36,395 nt of DNA from Pseudomonas sp. TH10 (GTDB lineage: Bacteria > Pseudomonadota > Gammaproteobacteria > Pseudomonadales > Pseudomonadaceae): positions 1 through 36,395 of the forward strand of contig NZ_JAEKEG010000051.1 of NCBI RefSeq assembly GCF_016651255.1. Reading direction: 5' to 3'. How positions within the stretch are numbered: the first letter of the stretch is position 1; each line of letters starts with the position of its first letter. The notes beneath the pieces were generated by a model that was not told where the DNA came from, ran no database searches, and saw only the letters and a list, made by a program, of their open reading frames with translations. The position numbers and the translations under genes were made by a program. Shown here piece by piece: positions 1 through 7,433 of the stretch.

Positions 1-385
1 TCACGCTGCGCACCTGCCGATCAGCCCCGTAAACCGGCATGTAGCTGGCCTCCAGCCAGACCTCCCGACCGTTCCTGTCCAGGCGCTGGAACGTACCACT
101 GACCGGCTCGCCCCGCGCCAGGTCCCGCCACAGTTTCGTGTATTCCTCGCTGCGGTAAAACGCTTCTTCGCAAAACACCCGGTGATGTTTGCCGCGCACT
201 TCCTCAGCGCTGTAGCCCATGGTTTTACAGAAGTTTTCGTTGGCATCCAGAACGATGCCGTCAGGGCTGAATTCAATCATTGCCATCGAGCGGCTGATCG
301 CCGCCAACTTGGCGTTGGCTTCGGTCAGGGCGCAGCTGAATCGCTCGATTTCCTGCAGGTCAGCCTTGTGATGTAGGTTGAACAT
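1..385 (-). CDS. PAS-domain methyl-accepting chemotaxis protein, N-terminal part (runs off left edge)
   Basis: The reading frame is open from an ATG at 383-385 to the window edge, giving 128 residues. The start follows a good GGAAGGTGA ribosome site. The protein opens MFNLHHKADLQEIERF, then has a typical PAS fold: SMAMIEFSPDGIVLDANENF, a GYSAEEVRGKHHRVFC segment, and EVWLEASYMPVYG. This N-terminus is characteristic of Pseudomonas PAS-PAS-MCP transducers of the Aer/BdlA type, which sense redox or energy state in the cytoplasm and signal to CheA. The MCP signalling domain itself lies outside the window, so the chemotaxis role is inferred from the family. A PAS-GGDEF protein is a less likely alternative. 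No membrane segment is visible in the part seen. Confidence 0.8.
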   Translation of the reverse strand, partial: MFNLHHKADLQEIERFSCALTEANAKLAAISRSMAMIEFSPDGIVLDANENFCKTMGYSAEEVRGKHHRVFCEEAFYRSEEYTKLWRDLARGEPVSGTFQRLDRNGREVWLEASYMPVYGADRQVRSV

Positions 386-805
386 GGTTGTATCACCTTC
401 CGCGCGTTCTTTTGATTTGATGAAAGTTCAGGTCTTTCAGAATCCACCACTACGTTCCACAGAACAGGCACACGCATTCCTCCACAGGAGGAAGTTGTCA
501 GGTGATAAATGATGATCAATCGGAGCGTCCATGGTGCGACGCTCTTATCAAGACATCCTTCTCTTGATAGCCCGGAATCGAGCCAAACCTGACAGTCTCA
601 TGAGTAACTCCCTTTCGCGTACCACTCCTTGTTACGAGTCAGCATAGACAGGCAATAACCGTACGCAAGGCCACTAGTCGGCCATTACGCAGCATAAATT
701 GAACTTTTTTCAGCGGGCGAACTTTACGGGCATCGCGGGGGACGTGATGCTTACGCCGCACAGCCGTGCAGCAGGAGCCCGAGGACCGGGCTCCCTTTTG
801 CGGGA
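386..805. other. Intergenic stretch without a convincing gene
   Basis: This 420-base stretch lies between two minus-strand genes. It must hold the promoter of the PAS/MCP gene. No open frame here has family-like sequence or a good ribosome site. Two GAACTT boxes (about 700-706 and 720-725) and a rho-independent-type hairpin at 774-799 on the plus strand are the only structures noticed. Confidence 0.4.
774..799 (+). terminator. Hairpin with T-tract, plus-strand orientation
   Basis: GGAGCCC (774-780), a seven-base loop and GGGCTCC (788-794) are followed by CTTTT. The T-run lies on the plus strand, so the hairpin does not fit as a strong terminator for the minus-strand small gene that ends at 806. 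It may end an unannotated short plus-strand transcript. Confidence 0.45.
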
Positions 806-916
806 TCAATGGCCGAACACGTCCACCTTCTTGGCCTTCTTGTCCGCGCGCTTTTCATCAGCGGTTTTCGCCGGTTTTTTCTTCGCTGCTTTCTTTGAAT
901 CCATGCCTTTGGCCAT
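806..916 (-). CDS. Small lysine-rich conserved hypothetical protein (36 aa)
   Basis: This 36-residue frame starts MAKGMDSKKAAKKK, ends KKVDVFGH, and has 12 lysines. An ATG at 914-916 is preceded by GGAG at a proper distance (TGGAGTACGTATC), which chooses it over the longer upstream frame that has no family-like sequence. Short proteins of this alternating K/A composition with a hydrophobic C-terminal tail recur in Pseudomonas genomes, but no function is known to me. The composition suggests a disordered, nucleic-acid-binding or charge-buffering peptide; that is inference. It is divergent from the acetyltransferase gene at 1020. Confidence 0.6.
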   Translation of the reverse strand: MAKGMDSKKAAKKKPAKTADEKRADKKAKKVDVFGH

Positions 917-982
917 GATACGTACTCCACTCATACGGGATGTGAGATCAGGTATACACCTATCGCCGTGCGCGCGTTCTTT

Positions 983-988
983 TATAAT
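983..988 (+). promoter_or_regulatory. Candidate -10 box (TATAAT) for the acetyltransferase gene
   Basis: A perfect TATAAT lies 31 bases upstream of the ATG at 1020. No good -35 box was seen at the usual distance, so this is only a candidate. Confidence 0.35.
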
Positions 989-1019
989 CCCAGGCTTTGC
1001 GCACCAACAGACCGAACCC

Positions 1020-1430
1020 ATGCCCGACACCCAGTACACCCTGCTCGCCGAGCCCTTGTGGCCGCTGATGAACAAGTTTTATCGAAGCCATCAATCGTCG
1101 ATGAAAGCCGTGCGCGACGCCCAGCTATGGGTCGCCAGGCGTGAACAAATCATCGGTGCATTGTGTTTGCGGCCGGTGGCGGACGGGCATTGGTTGACCG
1201 GACTGTTTGTTGACCCGGGTTGTCGTGAACAGGGGATCGCGGGCGCGTTGATCGCCGAGGCCATCAAGGGGCTGCAGGGGCCGGTGTGGTTGTTCTGTCA
1301 TCCGGACTTGCGCGGCTTCTATGAGCGCCGGGGGTTCAGCTTCGACCCGGTGCTGCCGTATGCGATGGCTGAACGGTTGAGTCGTTATGCGCGCAGCAAG
1401 CCGATGATTGCGATGGGGGCAGGCCTGTAA
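1020..1430 (+). CDS. GNAT family N-acetyltransferase
   Basis: The protein has 136 residues and starts MPDTQYTLLAEPLWPLMNKF. The GNAT core is visible: a strand segment RREQIIGALCLRPVADGHWLTGLFVDPGCREQGIAGALI, where LFVDPGCREQGIAGAL (about residues 61-76) is the acetyl-CoA-binding motif A (R/Q-x-x-G-x-G/A). It is followed by PVWLFCHPDLRGFYERRGF, the usual C-terminal strand and helix with the conserved Y-x-x-x-G-F. Acetyl-CoA is the expected donor; the acceptor cannot be told from sequence. Many small Pseudomonas GNATs of this type are unassigned. The start was chosen because family similarity begins there; the open frame continues upstream without recognisable sequence. Confidence 0.85.
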   Translation: MPDTQYTLLAEPLWPLMNKFYRSHQSSMKAVRDAQLWVARREQIIGALCLRPVADGHWLTGLFVDPGCREQGIAGALIAEAIKGLQGPVWLFCHPDLRGFYERRGFSFDPVLPYAMAERLSRYARSKPMIAMGAGL

Positions 1431-1474
1431 CCCGCCCCTGTGGGAGGACCCTATTGCATTGAGGTAAATTCTGG

Positions 1475-2014
1475 TCAGTCGTCAGCGTTCGGGTCGAGGT
1501 CCGGGAACATCACTTCAGTGAAGCCAAACTTGCTGAAATCGGTGATGCGCGACGGGTACAACCGGCCGATCAGGTGATCGCATTCGTGTTGCACCACGCG
1601 CGCATGGAAGCCTGCGGCCACACGCACGATCGGCTGGCCCTTGGGATCAAAACCTTCGTAGCGAATCTGTTGGAAACGCTCCACCGCACCGCGCAGACCC
1701 GGCACCGACAAACACCCTTCAAAACCCTCTTCCGTGAGCGGATTCAGCGGCGTGATCAGCGGATTGATCAGGATCGTCTGCGGCACCGCTTCCGCGTCCG
1801 GGTAGCGTTCGCTGTGCTCGAAACCGAAGATCACCAGTTGCAGATCGACACCAATCTGCGGCGCGGCGAGGCCCACGCCACCGACGCTTTCCATGGTCTG
1901 GAACATGTCGTCGATCAGTTGCCACAGTTCCGGGCTGTCGAACATTTCCGGCGGCACCGGCGGGGCGATGCGCAGCAGGCGCTCGTCACCCATTTTGAGG
2001 ATTTCACGGATCAT
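1475..2014 (-). CDS. def: Peptide deformylase
   Basis: The product (179 aa) removes the N-formyl group from nascent proteins, using a metal (usually Fe2+) held by one Cys and two His. All three signature motifs are present: [10 protein letters not shown] (46-55), EGCLSVP (99-105, ligand C101) and QHECDHLIG (142-150, ligands H143 and H147, catalytic E144). Length is normal for the family. The gene lies 2 bases downstream of the YihY-type membrane protein gene in the same direction, so the two are probably co-transcribed. The canonical def in Pseudomonas sits beside fmt; this copy does not, so it is likely a second deformylase paralogue. Confidence 0.95.
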   Translation of the reverse strand: MIREILKMGDERLLRIAPPVPPEMFDSPELWQLIDDMFQTMESVGGVGLAAPQIGVDLQLVIFGFEHSERYPDAEAVPQTILINPLITPLNPLTEEGFEGCLSVPGLRGAVERFQQIRYEGFDPKGQPIVRVAAGFHARVVQHECDHLIGRLYPSRITDFSKFGFTEVMFPDLDPNADD

Positions 2015-2016
2015 GG

Positions 2017-2967
2017 TCAGGCTTCGTCAGTGTCCGGCTTGAGCGAGTGATCGCGGCCCAGGCCCGAGACATGTTGTTTGGGTTGTTCATCGAGTTCGCC
2101 GGGGACTTTTTCGCCCGCATCCTTGCCCTCGCTGGACATGTGCTCGATCACCGCGTTCATCTCCGCGCCGAGCAACAGCACTGCGGCGGAAATGTAGAAA
2201 TACAGCAACAGCACGATGATCGCACCGATGCTGCCATACATCGCGTTGTAGTTGGCGAAGGTTTTGACGTAGAACGCAAAACCCAACGAGGCGATGATCC
2301 ACACCACCACGGCCAACACCGAACCCGGTGTGATAAAGCGGAATTCCTGTCTTACGTCGGGCATCACGTAGTAGATCAGCGCCACGGCGACCATCATCAG
2401 AATCACGATCACCGGCCAGCGCGCAATCGTCCACACGGTGACGATGACTTCTTCGAGGCCGACCTGCGCAGCAATCCAGCCCATCACTTGCGGCCCGAGC
2501 ACCATCAGTGCGGCGGCCACCAGCAGCATGCCGGCGATGCCGACGGTGTAGACAATCGACAGCGGAAAGCGCTTCCAGATTGGCCTGCCTTCGACCACGT
2601 CATACGCTGCATTCATTGCGCTCATCATCAGGCGCACGCCGGCAGAAGCGGTGTACAGGGCGATGACGATACCCACCGAAAGCAAGCCGCCCTTGGACTG
2701 CTGCAACTGATCAATCACCGGGTTGACCTGCTCCAGGGCCTGCGGTGGCAGCACCAGTTCCGATTGCAGGCGCAACCAGGAAAAGAAGTCCGGCAGGTGC
2801 AGGAAACCGATCAGGGCAATCAGGAACAGAATGAACGGGAACAGCGAGAACAGCATCTGGTAGGCCAGCGCCGAGGCATAGGTCGACATCTCGTCGTCGA
2901 CGAATTCAGTGACCGTGCGCACCATCACTCGGTGCAGGGGCAGACCTTTCATGTCTGGAAATATCAT
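2017..2967 (-). CDS. YihY/BrkB family inner-membrane protein
   Basis: The 316-residue protein starts [19 protein letters not shown], chosen because GGAG lies six bases upstream; the frame extends further upstream without a good ribosome site. It has about six hydrophobic segments (for example [71 protein letters not shown] and [24 protein letters not shown]). The family motifs [16 protein letters not shown] and the Y-x-x-x-N-A-x-Y-G-S-I-G-A loop are present. Members were once called RNase BN, which was an error; the true function is unresolved. The C-terminal tail is charged and cytoplasmic in appearance. It leads the operon with def. Confidence 0.85.
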   Translation of the reverse strand: MIFPDMKGLPLHRVMVRTVTEFVDDEMSTYASALAYQMLFSLFPFILFLIALIGFLHLPDFFSWLRLQSELVLPPQALEQVNPVIDQLQQSKGGLLSVGIVIALYTASAGVRLMMSAMNAAYDVVEGRPIWKRFPLSIVYTVGIAGMLLVAAALMVLGPQVMGWIAAQVGLEEVIVTVWTIARWPVIVILMMVAVALIYYVMPDVRQEFRFITPGSVLAVVVWIIASLGFAFYVKTFANYNAMYGSIGAIIVLLLYFYISAAVLLLGAEMNAVIEHMSSEGKDAGEKVPGELDEQPKQHVSGLGRDHSLKPDTDEA

Positions 2968-3101
2968 TCGCGTCTCCTTTCGCCGCATTACAGGTTGAAG
3001 TCGTGGCGACTCAGGGGCCGTTGCCATCAATGTAGCCTGCATCAAAATAGCCTTGTCCGGCGGCTTTGAAACAAATTCTGTGTTCAAGTTCCAGCTGAAA
3101 C

Positions 3102-3127
3102 AAAAACGGCCATCCGCAGATGGCCGT
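3102..3127 (-). terminator. Rho-independent terminator of the CsbD gene
   Basis: On the minus strand ACGGCCATC, a TGCG loop and GATGGCCGT are followed by TTTTG. It lies just after the CsbD stop, and between CsbD and the YihY gene. Confidence 0.8.
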
Positions 3128-3150
3128 TCATAATAGCTTCACAGGCCCGA

Positions 3151-3342
3151 TCACGCCTTGTCGACGCCTTTCTTGACAGCATCCTTGGCTTTGCCGACTG
3201 CTTGCTGGGCTTCGCCTTTTTTCTCTTGAATCTTGCCTTCGGCTTGCAGTTTGGTGTTGTCAGTGGCTTTACCTACGCCTTGCTTGACGTTACCGACCGC
3301 TTCGTTGGCCATGCCTTTTACTTTATCGCCTGTGCTACTCAT
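3151..3342 (-). CDS. CsbD family stress-response protein
   Basis: This 63-residue soluble protein (MSSTGDKVKGMANEAVGNVKQ...) matches the CsbD family, with its repeated pattern of Gly-Asn/Lys-x-K and amphipathic helices (GKATDNTKLQAEGKIQEKKGEAQQAVGKAKDAVKK). CsbD-like proteins are general-stress proteins of unknown mechanism, strongly induced in stationary phase or osmotic stress. A CAGGAG ribosome site precedes the ATG. The gene stands alone with its own terminator at 3102-3127. A stress-sigma promoter is expected but I cannot point to one with confidence. Confidence 0.85.
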   Translation of the reverse strand: MSSTGDKVKGMANEAVGNVKQGVGKATDNTKLQAEGKIQEKKGEAQQAVGKAKDAVKKGVDKA

Positions 3343-3542
3343 GGTGTTTCTCCTGTGAACAATTGAACGAACAAAAGTGCTTACAGAAAGATTGACCGGA
3401 GGGGTTTGCCGGGAGTTTCATTTTTTTGCGCAGAAGATTTCATCGATCCCGGCAGGTTGGGCTTTATGTTTGCCCGCCAACACCCGAGAATGCACAACGT
3501 ATTCAGGCCATGGCGCTGAAGATCCAACCCCGCAGGAATGTT

Positions 3543-3920
3543 ATGAAACTCGATAAAAAGCTCGCCATCGCCCGTAGAAACCAGGAACTGGGCGGCGCCG
3601 TGCTCGGCACCAACAACTGCCACTTCGCCGAACTGAACCGTAACCGCAACATCTGGTGGTTCGATTTGCCGGTGACACGTCTGGCCGTGGGTCAGTACGA
3701 GTGGATTCACCTGTTGATGCACACGCCGGCCACCGACGAACTGCTGCACCTGAAAGTGCCGACAGTGTTTCTGCGTGAAAAGCTCGAAGGACTGGTGATC
3801 CGCAACGAGGGCAAGCGCAAGGCCGCGTTGAGCCTGGAGTTGAGTGCAGACAAGGATTCGTATCTGCAGGACATGCGTCCGACGGGCACCAACGTCAACT
3901 TCGCGCCATTCCGCCTGTAA
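3543..3920 (+). CDS. Conserved hypothetical protein (125 aa)
   Basis: The frame starts MKLDKKLAIARRNQELGG with AGGA five bases before the ATG; an in-frame ATG at 3510 is an alternative. The sequence is compact and well ordered (GAVLGTNNCHFAELNRNRNIWWFDLPVTRL, then EWIHLLMHTPATDELLHLKVPTVFLREKLEGLVIRN), suggesting a small soluble alpha/beta protein. There is no signal peptide or membrane segment. I do not recognise a named family; similar proteins occur in other pseudomonads. Its stop codon lies inside the 3' end of the convergent pentapeptide gene (26-base overlap), and its probable terminator is at 3963-3990. Confidence 0.65.
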   Translation: MKLDKKLAIARRNQELGGAVLGTNNCHFAELNRNRNIWWFDLPVTRLAVGQYEWIHLLMHTPATDELLHLKVPTVFLREKLEGLVIRNEGKRKAALSLELSADKDSYLQDMRPTGTNVNFAPFRL

Positions 3921-5184
3921 TCGCCGGGGTAGAAGGACTGGCCGTTTGCGCGTCAAACGAAGCCCTCGGCTCATTTCGGGCGAGGGTTTTCCCGTAGTTA
4001 CTCACCAAGTGGTCCACCCCGGATGGATGGCGTTTGATCAGTTTCAGCACCAGGTCCCGATCGACTTCACCGCGGCGATACGGCTCCCGTTGTTTTAGTT
4101 GCAGCCACAATTTCAGCAATCGATTATTGAACGACGCGATTTCAGGTACCTCGTCATAGCCAGGATTATTGAGCAACATCTCCACCAGCGCCGGCAGGTG
4201 GAGCTGCAGCGCGCCGTCATCCAAGCGGTTCACTTGCTCGATCACCGATCGCATTAAGGAGTTTTTCAGATTCTGATAAGTGGGATTGATGCTGTGGATA
4301 GTCACCAATAAATTGCTAATGCCCGTCTCGGAACAATAGGCGTTAAGCTGACGTTCTCTGTCGCTGGTGATGGGCCCTAGCAGAGTTTCCTCGATAAACT
4401 TTTGACTCAAGGACATCTGCGCGTCGGTGAGATTCGCGCCACTGAAGTCCACGTCATCAAGGTCAAGGTTGGTTAGGTTGGCCCCGCTAAGATCGCAGTC
4501 CACGAAAATGACTTTTATGAGTTTCGCTGAGAAAAAATTGTTGCCACTGAAGTTCACGTCAACACAGTCAACGTTGGATAGTTCGGCCCAAGAAAAATTG
4601 CAGCCTGAGTAATGGCCAGATTTGATCATCGTCCTGCCCACCCTGGCGCCAACGAACAACACGTCTTCACAACAAAGGTTGGTTAGGACGGCTCCACGAA
4701 AATTGCACTGTGAGAGGATGGTATTTTTGAATGTCGCCCCGGACAAGATGGCCGCCTCGAAATTCGATTCCCCAAGATTGAAATTCTGATACAGGCGGTT
4801 TGTCAGGTCTTCGTAGGTAAAGTTACGTCCTCTAAGATCGATGAAAGAGGTCCGCGAATCAGGCCTGCTGCCCCCGGATAAATTCGCAACTTCGTTTTGG
4901 TTACGGGCCCAACCTGCCCGAACAGGTGGCTCGAGCGAGGAGTCATCGCCAGTGCGCATCCCACCGAGATGAGTTTTCATCACTGATCCTTTTAGCCTTT
5001 CTTGGGAAGCGATTGCGTTTGTTGGTGCGTCGGTCAGTGTCAAGCCACGCTTGGGAAAGGGGAGGTCGACGTTGCTGGCGCGCTTCAGCTTCTTGGTAAC
5101 AGGCATGGACTCTTTGGTTAGGAGGCCCGTGAGGATAGGGTTATCACTCACGAACGAAGAGGTGTTGGTCTTTATCTGCGGCAT
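3895..5184 (-). CDS. Pentapeptide-repeat protein, candidate secreted effector
   Basis: This 429-residue protein starts MPQIKTNTSSFVSDNP; the ATG at 5182-5184 is eight bases after GGAG, better placed than the GTG/ATG just upstream. Residues 1-110 are Ser/Thr/Lys-rich and look disordered. Residues about 134-259 hold A(D/N)LXX-type pentapeptide repeats (for example FNLGESNFEAAILSGATF, CDLSGANLTNLDLDDVDF) that form a right-handed beta-helix. Residues about 260-400 are a predicted helical domain (LVTIHSINPTYQNLKNSLMRSV, LPALVEMLLNNPGYDEV, FNNRLLKLWLQLKQREP). Base composition is clearly lower in GC than the neighbours, suggesting transfer. The architecture (disordered N-terminus, beta-helix, helical domain) resembles some type III effectors, but no effector family was recognised and no secretion genes are nearby. 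The last ~30 residues read through the terminator of the convergent gene. Confidence 0.7.
   Translation of the reverse strand: MPQIKTNTSSFVSDNPILTGLLTKESMPVTKKLKRASNVDLPFPKRGLTLTDAPTNAIASQERLKGSVMKTHLGGMRTGDDSSLEPPVRAGWARNQNEVANLSGGSRPDSRTSFIDLRGRNFTYEDLTNRLYQNFNLGESNFEAAILSGATFKNTILSQCNFRGAVLTNLCCEDVLFVGARVGRTMIKSGHYSGCNFSWAELSNVDCVDVNFSGNNFFSAKLIKVIFVDCDLSGANLTNLDLDDVDFSGANLTDAQMSLSQKFIEETLLGPITSDRERQLNAYCSETGISNLLVTIHSINPTYQNLKNSLMRSVIEQVNRLDDGALQLHLPALVEMLLNNPGYDEVPEIASFNNRLLKLWLQLKQREPYRRGEVDRDLVLKLIKRHPSGVDHLVSNYGKTLARNEPRASFDAQTASPSTPAITGGMARS
3963..3990 (+). terminator. Probable terminator of the 125-aa protein gene
   Basis: CCCTCG (3963-3968) and CGAGGG (3981-3986) flank a 12-base loop and are followed by TTTT. 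The hairpin lies inside the coding part of the convergent pentapeptide gene. Confidence 0.55.
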
Positions 5185-5321
5185 AAGCATCACTCCATGA
5201 AAGATGGCATTGGCCAGGAGCCCGCAATCAAATCACGCCCCCATACCCAAGACTTTCAGAAAACGCACAACGGGCTGATGCATGCGTGCGGCAGTGCGAG
5301 CCATTGCGGAATCGCGCGCAA

Positions 5322-5356
5322 AAAAATCCGCCAGCCGTTTCGGGCTGCGGATTTTT
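5322..5356. terminator. Bidirectional terminator downstream of fadD1
   Basis: AAAAATCCGC (5322-5331) pairs with GCGGATTTTT (5347-5356), extended by AGCC/GGCT around a GTTTCG loop. The symmetric A and T runs allow termination from either side. It lies 58 bases after the fadD1 stop. Confidence 0.85.
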
Positions 5357-5413
5357 CGACGGTTCCAATGATCAGCCAGCGTCCCCCGATTGGCAGGCGA
5401 CGCCAGTTGCCAT

Positions 5414-7108
5414 TCAGGCCTTCTTCAGGCCCAGCTTCTTCAACTCCTCGTCGCGCAATTCGCGCCGCAGGATCTTGCCGACGTTGGTGGTCGGCAGCGC
5501 ATCGCGGAACTCCACCGAACGCGGCACCTTGTAGCCGGTGACGTTGGCGCGCATGTGATCCATCACCGTTTCCTTGGTCAGGGTCACGCCCGGTTTGGCG
5601 ACGATGAAAATCTTGATCGCTTCGCCCGACTTCTCGTCCGGCACGCCGATGGCCGCGCACTGCAACACGCCCGGCAGGGTTGCCAGCACATCTTCCAGTT
5701 CGTTGGGATACACGTTAAAGCCGGACACCAGGATCATGTCTTTCTTGCGATCGACAATACGCATGTAGCCATCCGGCTGGATCAGGGCGATGTCACCGGT
5801 CTTCAGCCAGCCTTCGCTGTCGAGGATTTCATCGGTGGCGTCCTGGCGCTGCCAGTAACCCTTCATCACCTGCGGCCCTTTCACGCACAGTTCACCGATT
5901 TCACCCAGCGGCTGATCCACACCGGCATCATCGATGATCTTGCACAGGGTCGACGGTACCGGAATGCCGATGGTGCCGATCTGGATGTGCTGGATCGGAT
6001 TCACCGTGGCCACCGGGCTGGTTTCGGTCATGCCGTAACCTTCGCAGATCGAGCAACCGGTGACGGCCTTCCAGCGTTCGGCAGCGGCCAGTTGCAGGGC
6101 CATGCCGCCCGACAACGTGACTTTCAGCGCCGAGAAATCCAGCTTGCGGAAACCTTCGTTGTTGCACAGCGCGACGAACAGAGTGTTCAAACCGACGAAG
6201 CCGCTGAACTTCCACTTCGACAGCTCCTTGACCATCGCCGGCAAATCGCGCGGGTTGCTGATCAGGATGTTGTGGTTGCCGATCAGCATCATCGCCATGC
6301 AATGAAAGGTGAACGCATAGATGTGGTACAGCGGCAGCGGCGTGATCAGGATCTCGCAACCTTCATTGAGGTTCGAGCCCATCAGCGCCTTGCACTGCAG
6401 CATGTTGGCGACGAGGTTGCGATGAGTCAGCATCGCGCCCTTGGCCACGCCGGTGGTGCCGCCAGTGTATTGCAGCACCGCAACATCACCGCTGTGCGGG
6501 TTGGCTTCGGCGACAGGCTGGCCCTGGCCCTTGCTCATCACGTCATTGAACTTGACGGCTTTGGGCAGGTGATAAGCCGGCACCATCTTCTTCACGTACT
6601 TGATGACGCTGTTGATCAGCAGACGCTTGATCGGCGGCAGCAAGTCGGCGACTTCGGTGATGATGACGTGTTTGACGCCGGTTTTCGGCACCACGGCCTC
6701 GGCCAGATGCGCCATGTTTGCCAGGCAAACAAGGGCTTTCGCACCAGAGTCGTTGAATTGGTGTTCCATTTCCCGCGCGGTGTACAGCGGGTTGGTGTTG
6801 ACCACGATCAGCCCGGCGCGGATGGCACCGAAGACGGCCACCGGGTATTGCAGAACGTTGGGCAGTTGCACGGCGATTCGATCGCCGGGCTGCAAGTCGG
6901 TATGCTGTTGCAGATACGCGGCAAACGCACCGGACAATTCGTACAGTTCACCGTAGGTGATTGTCTTGCCCAGGTTGCTGAAAGCCGGTTTGTTGGCGAA
7001 GCGTTGGCAGGACTGCTTCAGCACTGCCTGAATATTCGGGTACTCGTCCGGATTGATGTCGGCAGCAATCCCGGCAGGGTACTTATCCTTCCAAAAGTCT
7101 TCGATCAT
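5414..7108 (-). CDS. fadD1: Long-chain-fatty-acid--CoA ligase FadD1
   Basis: The product (564 aa) activates long-chain fatty acids to acyl-CoA via an acyl-adenylate, at the inner membrane, for beta-oxidation. Motifs: the AMP-binding P-loop YTGGTTGVAKG (214-224), GYGMTETSP (357-365), GWLKTGDIALIQPDGYMRIVDRKKDMI (about 433-459; the FACS signature) and the C-terminal catalytic lysine in NVGKILRREL (K545). The start MIEDFWKDKYPAG matches Pseudomonas FadD1, with GAGGAG upstream. The paralogue fadD2 lies directly upstream in the same direction, an arrangement conserved in Pseudomonas. A separate promoter is possible in the 325-base gap, which also carries a REP pair. Confidence 0.95.
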   Translation of the reverse strand: MIEDFWKDKYPAGIAADINPDEYPNIQAVLKQSCQRFANKPAFSNLGKTITYGELYELSGAFAAYLQQHTDLQPGDRIAVQLPNVLQYPVAVFGAIRAGLIVVNTNPLYTAREMEHQFNDSGAKALVCLANMAHLAEAVVPKTGVKHVIITEVADLLPPIKRLLINSVIKYVKKMVPAYHLPKAVKFNDVMSKGQGQPVAEANPHSGDVAVLQYTGGTTGVAKGAMLTHRNLVANMLQCKALMGSNLNEGCEILITPLPLYHIYAFTFHCMAMMLIGNHNILISNPRDLPAMVKELSKWKFSGFVGLNTLFVALCNNEGFRKLDFSALKVTLSGGMALQLAAAERWKAVTGCSICEGYGMTETSPVATVNPIQHIQIGTIGIPVPSTLCKIIDDAGVDQPLGEIGELCVKGPQVMKGYWQRQDATDEILDSEGWLKTGDIALIQPDGYMRIVDRKKDMILVSGFNVYPNELEDVLATLPGVLQCAAIGVPDEKSGEAIKIFIVAKPGVTLTKETVMDHMRANVTGYKVPRSVEFRDALPTTNVGKILRRELRDEELKKLGLKKA

Positions 7109-7433
7109 GGAAGCCCACTCCTCAGCAACGCGAATTCAGCACCGCATTTGATGCGATTATTATTGGTGTTTGATCAGAGGCAAAACCGGCATTTTCCAAA
7201 GGCCGGCAAGTCCCAAAGCGCGCCGAGAGTAGCAGCTTTGCCAAGGGTCGACTAGAGCCAAAAGCGGGCTCTACAGTCACAATGGTGACTCTTGAATATC
7301 TTATAGTCAGTTTTAGAGCAAAAATTCTATAGGTCGCCTGGAAGCAAAAGATCGCAGCCTTTGGCAGCTCCTACAGGGGAATGCATTTCCTGCAGGAGCT
7401 GCCGAAGGCTGCGATCTTTGTGTTTCTGCGCCC
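7109..7433. other. fadD2-fadD1 intergenic region: two small inverted repeats and a REP pair
   Basis: There is no gene here. It holds inverted repeats at 7254-7272 (AGAGCC/GGCTCT) and 7275-7290 (AGTCAC-AATG-GTGACT), a REP family A palindrome at 7347-7419, and presumably a fadD1 promoter. Neither small repeat matches a regulator site I can name with confidence. Confidence 0.5.
7347..7419. repeat. REP-type inverted pair, family A
   Basis: Two arms related to TAGGAGCTGCCGCAGGCTGC face each other (7347-7375 and 7391-7419), with a short spacer. Related pairs occur at 22661-22743 and 32070-32140. It follows the fadD2 stop and could form a long hairpin at the 3' end of its transcript. Confidence 0.85.

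Noticed and set aside
699..1019. N-terminal extension of the acetyltransferase gene.
   Set aside because: It crosses the divergent small gene, has no family similarity, and the GNAT domain fits a start at 1020.
2047..3069. Long plus-strand open frame opposite the YihY gene.
   Set aside because: It is His/Gln/Arg-rich nonsense typical of the antisense of a GC-rich membrane-protein gene, with no family-like sequence.
3381..3974. Minus-strand frame of 197 codons opposite the 125-aa protein gene.
   Set aside because: The plus frame has a better ribosome site and protein-like sequence; the minus frame has unusual Gln/His/Arg composition.
5390..7255. Open frame of over 600 codons antisense to fadD1.
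   Set aside because: Its composition (H, R, Q, D, V rich) mirrors the antisense of high-GC codons; the minus strand encodes a clear acyl-CoA ligase.
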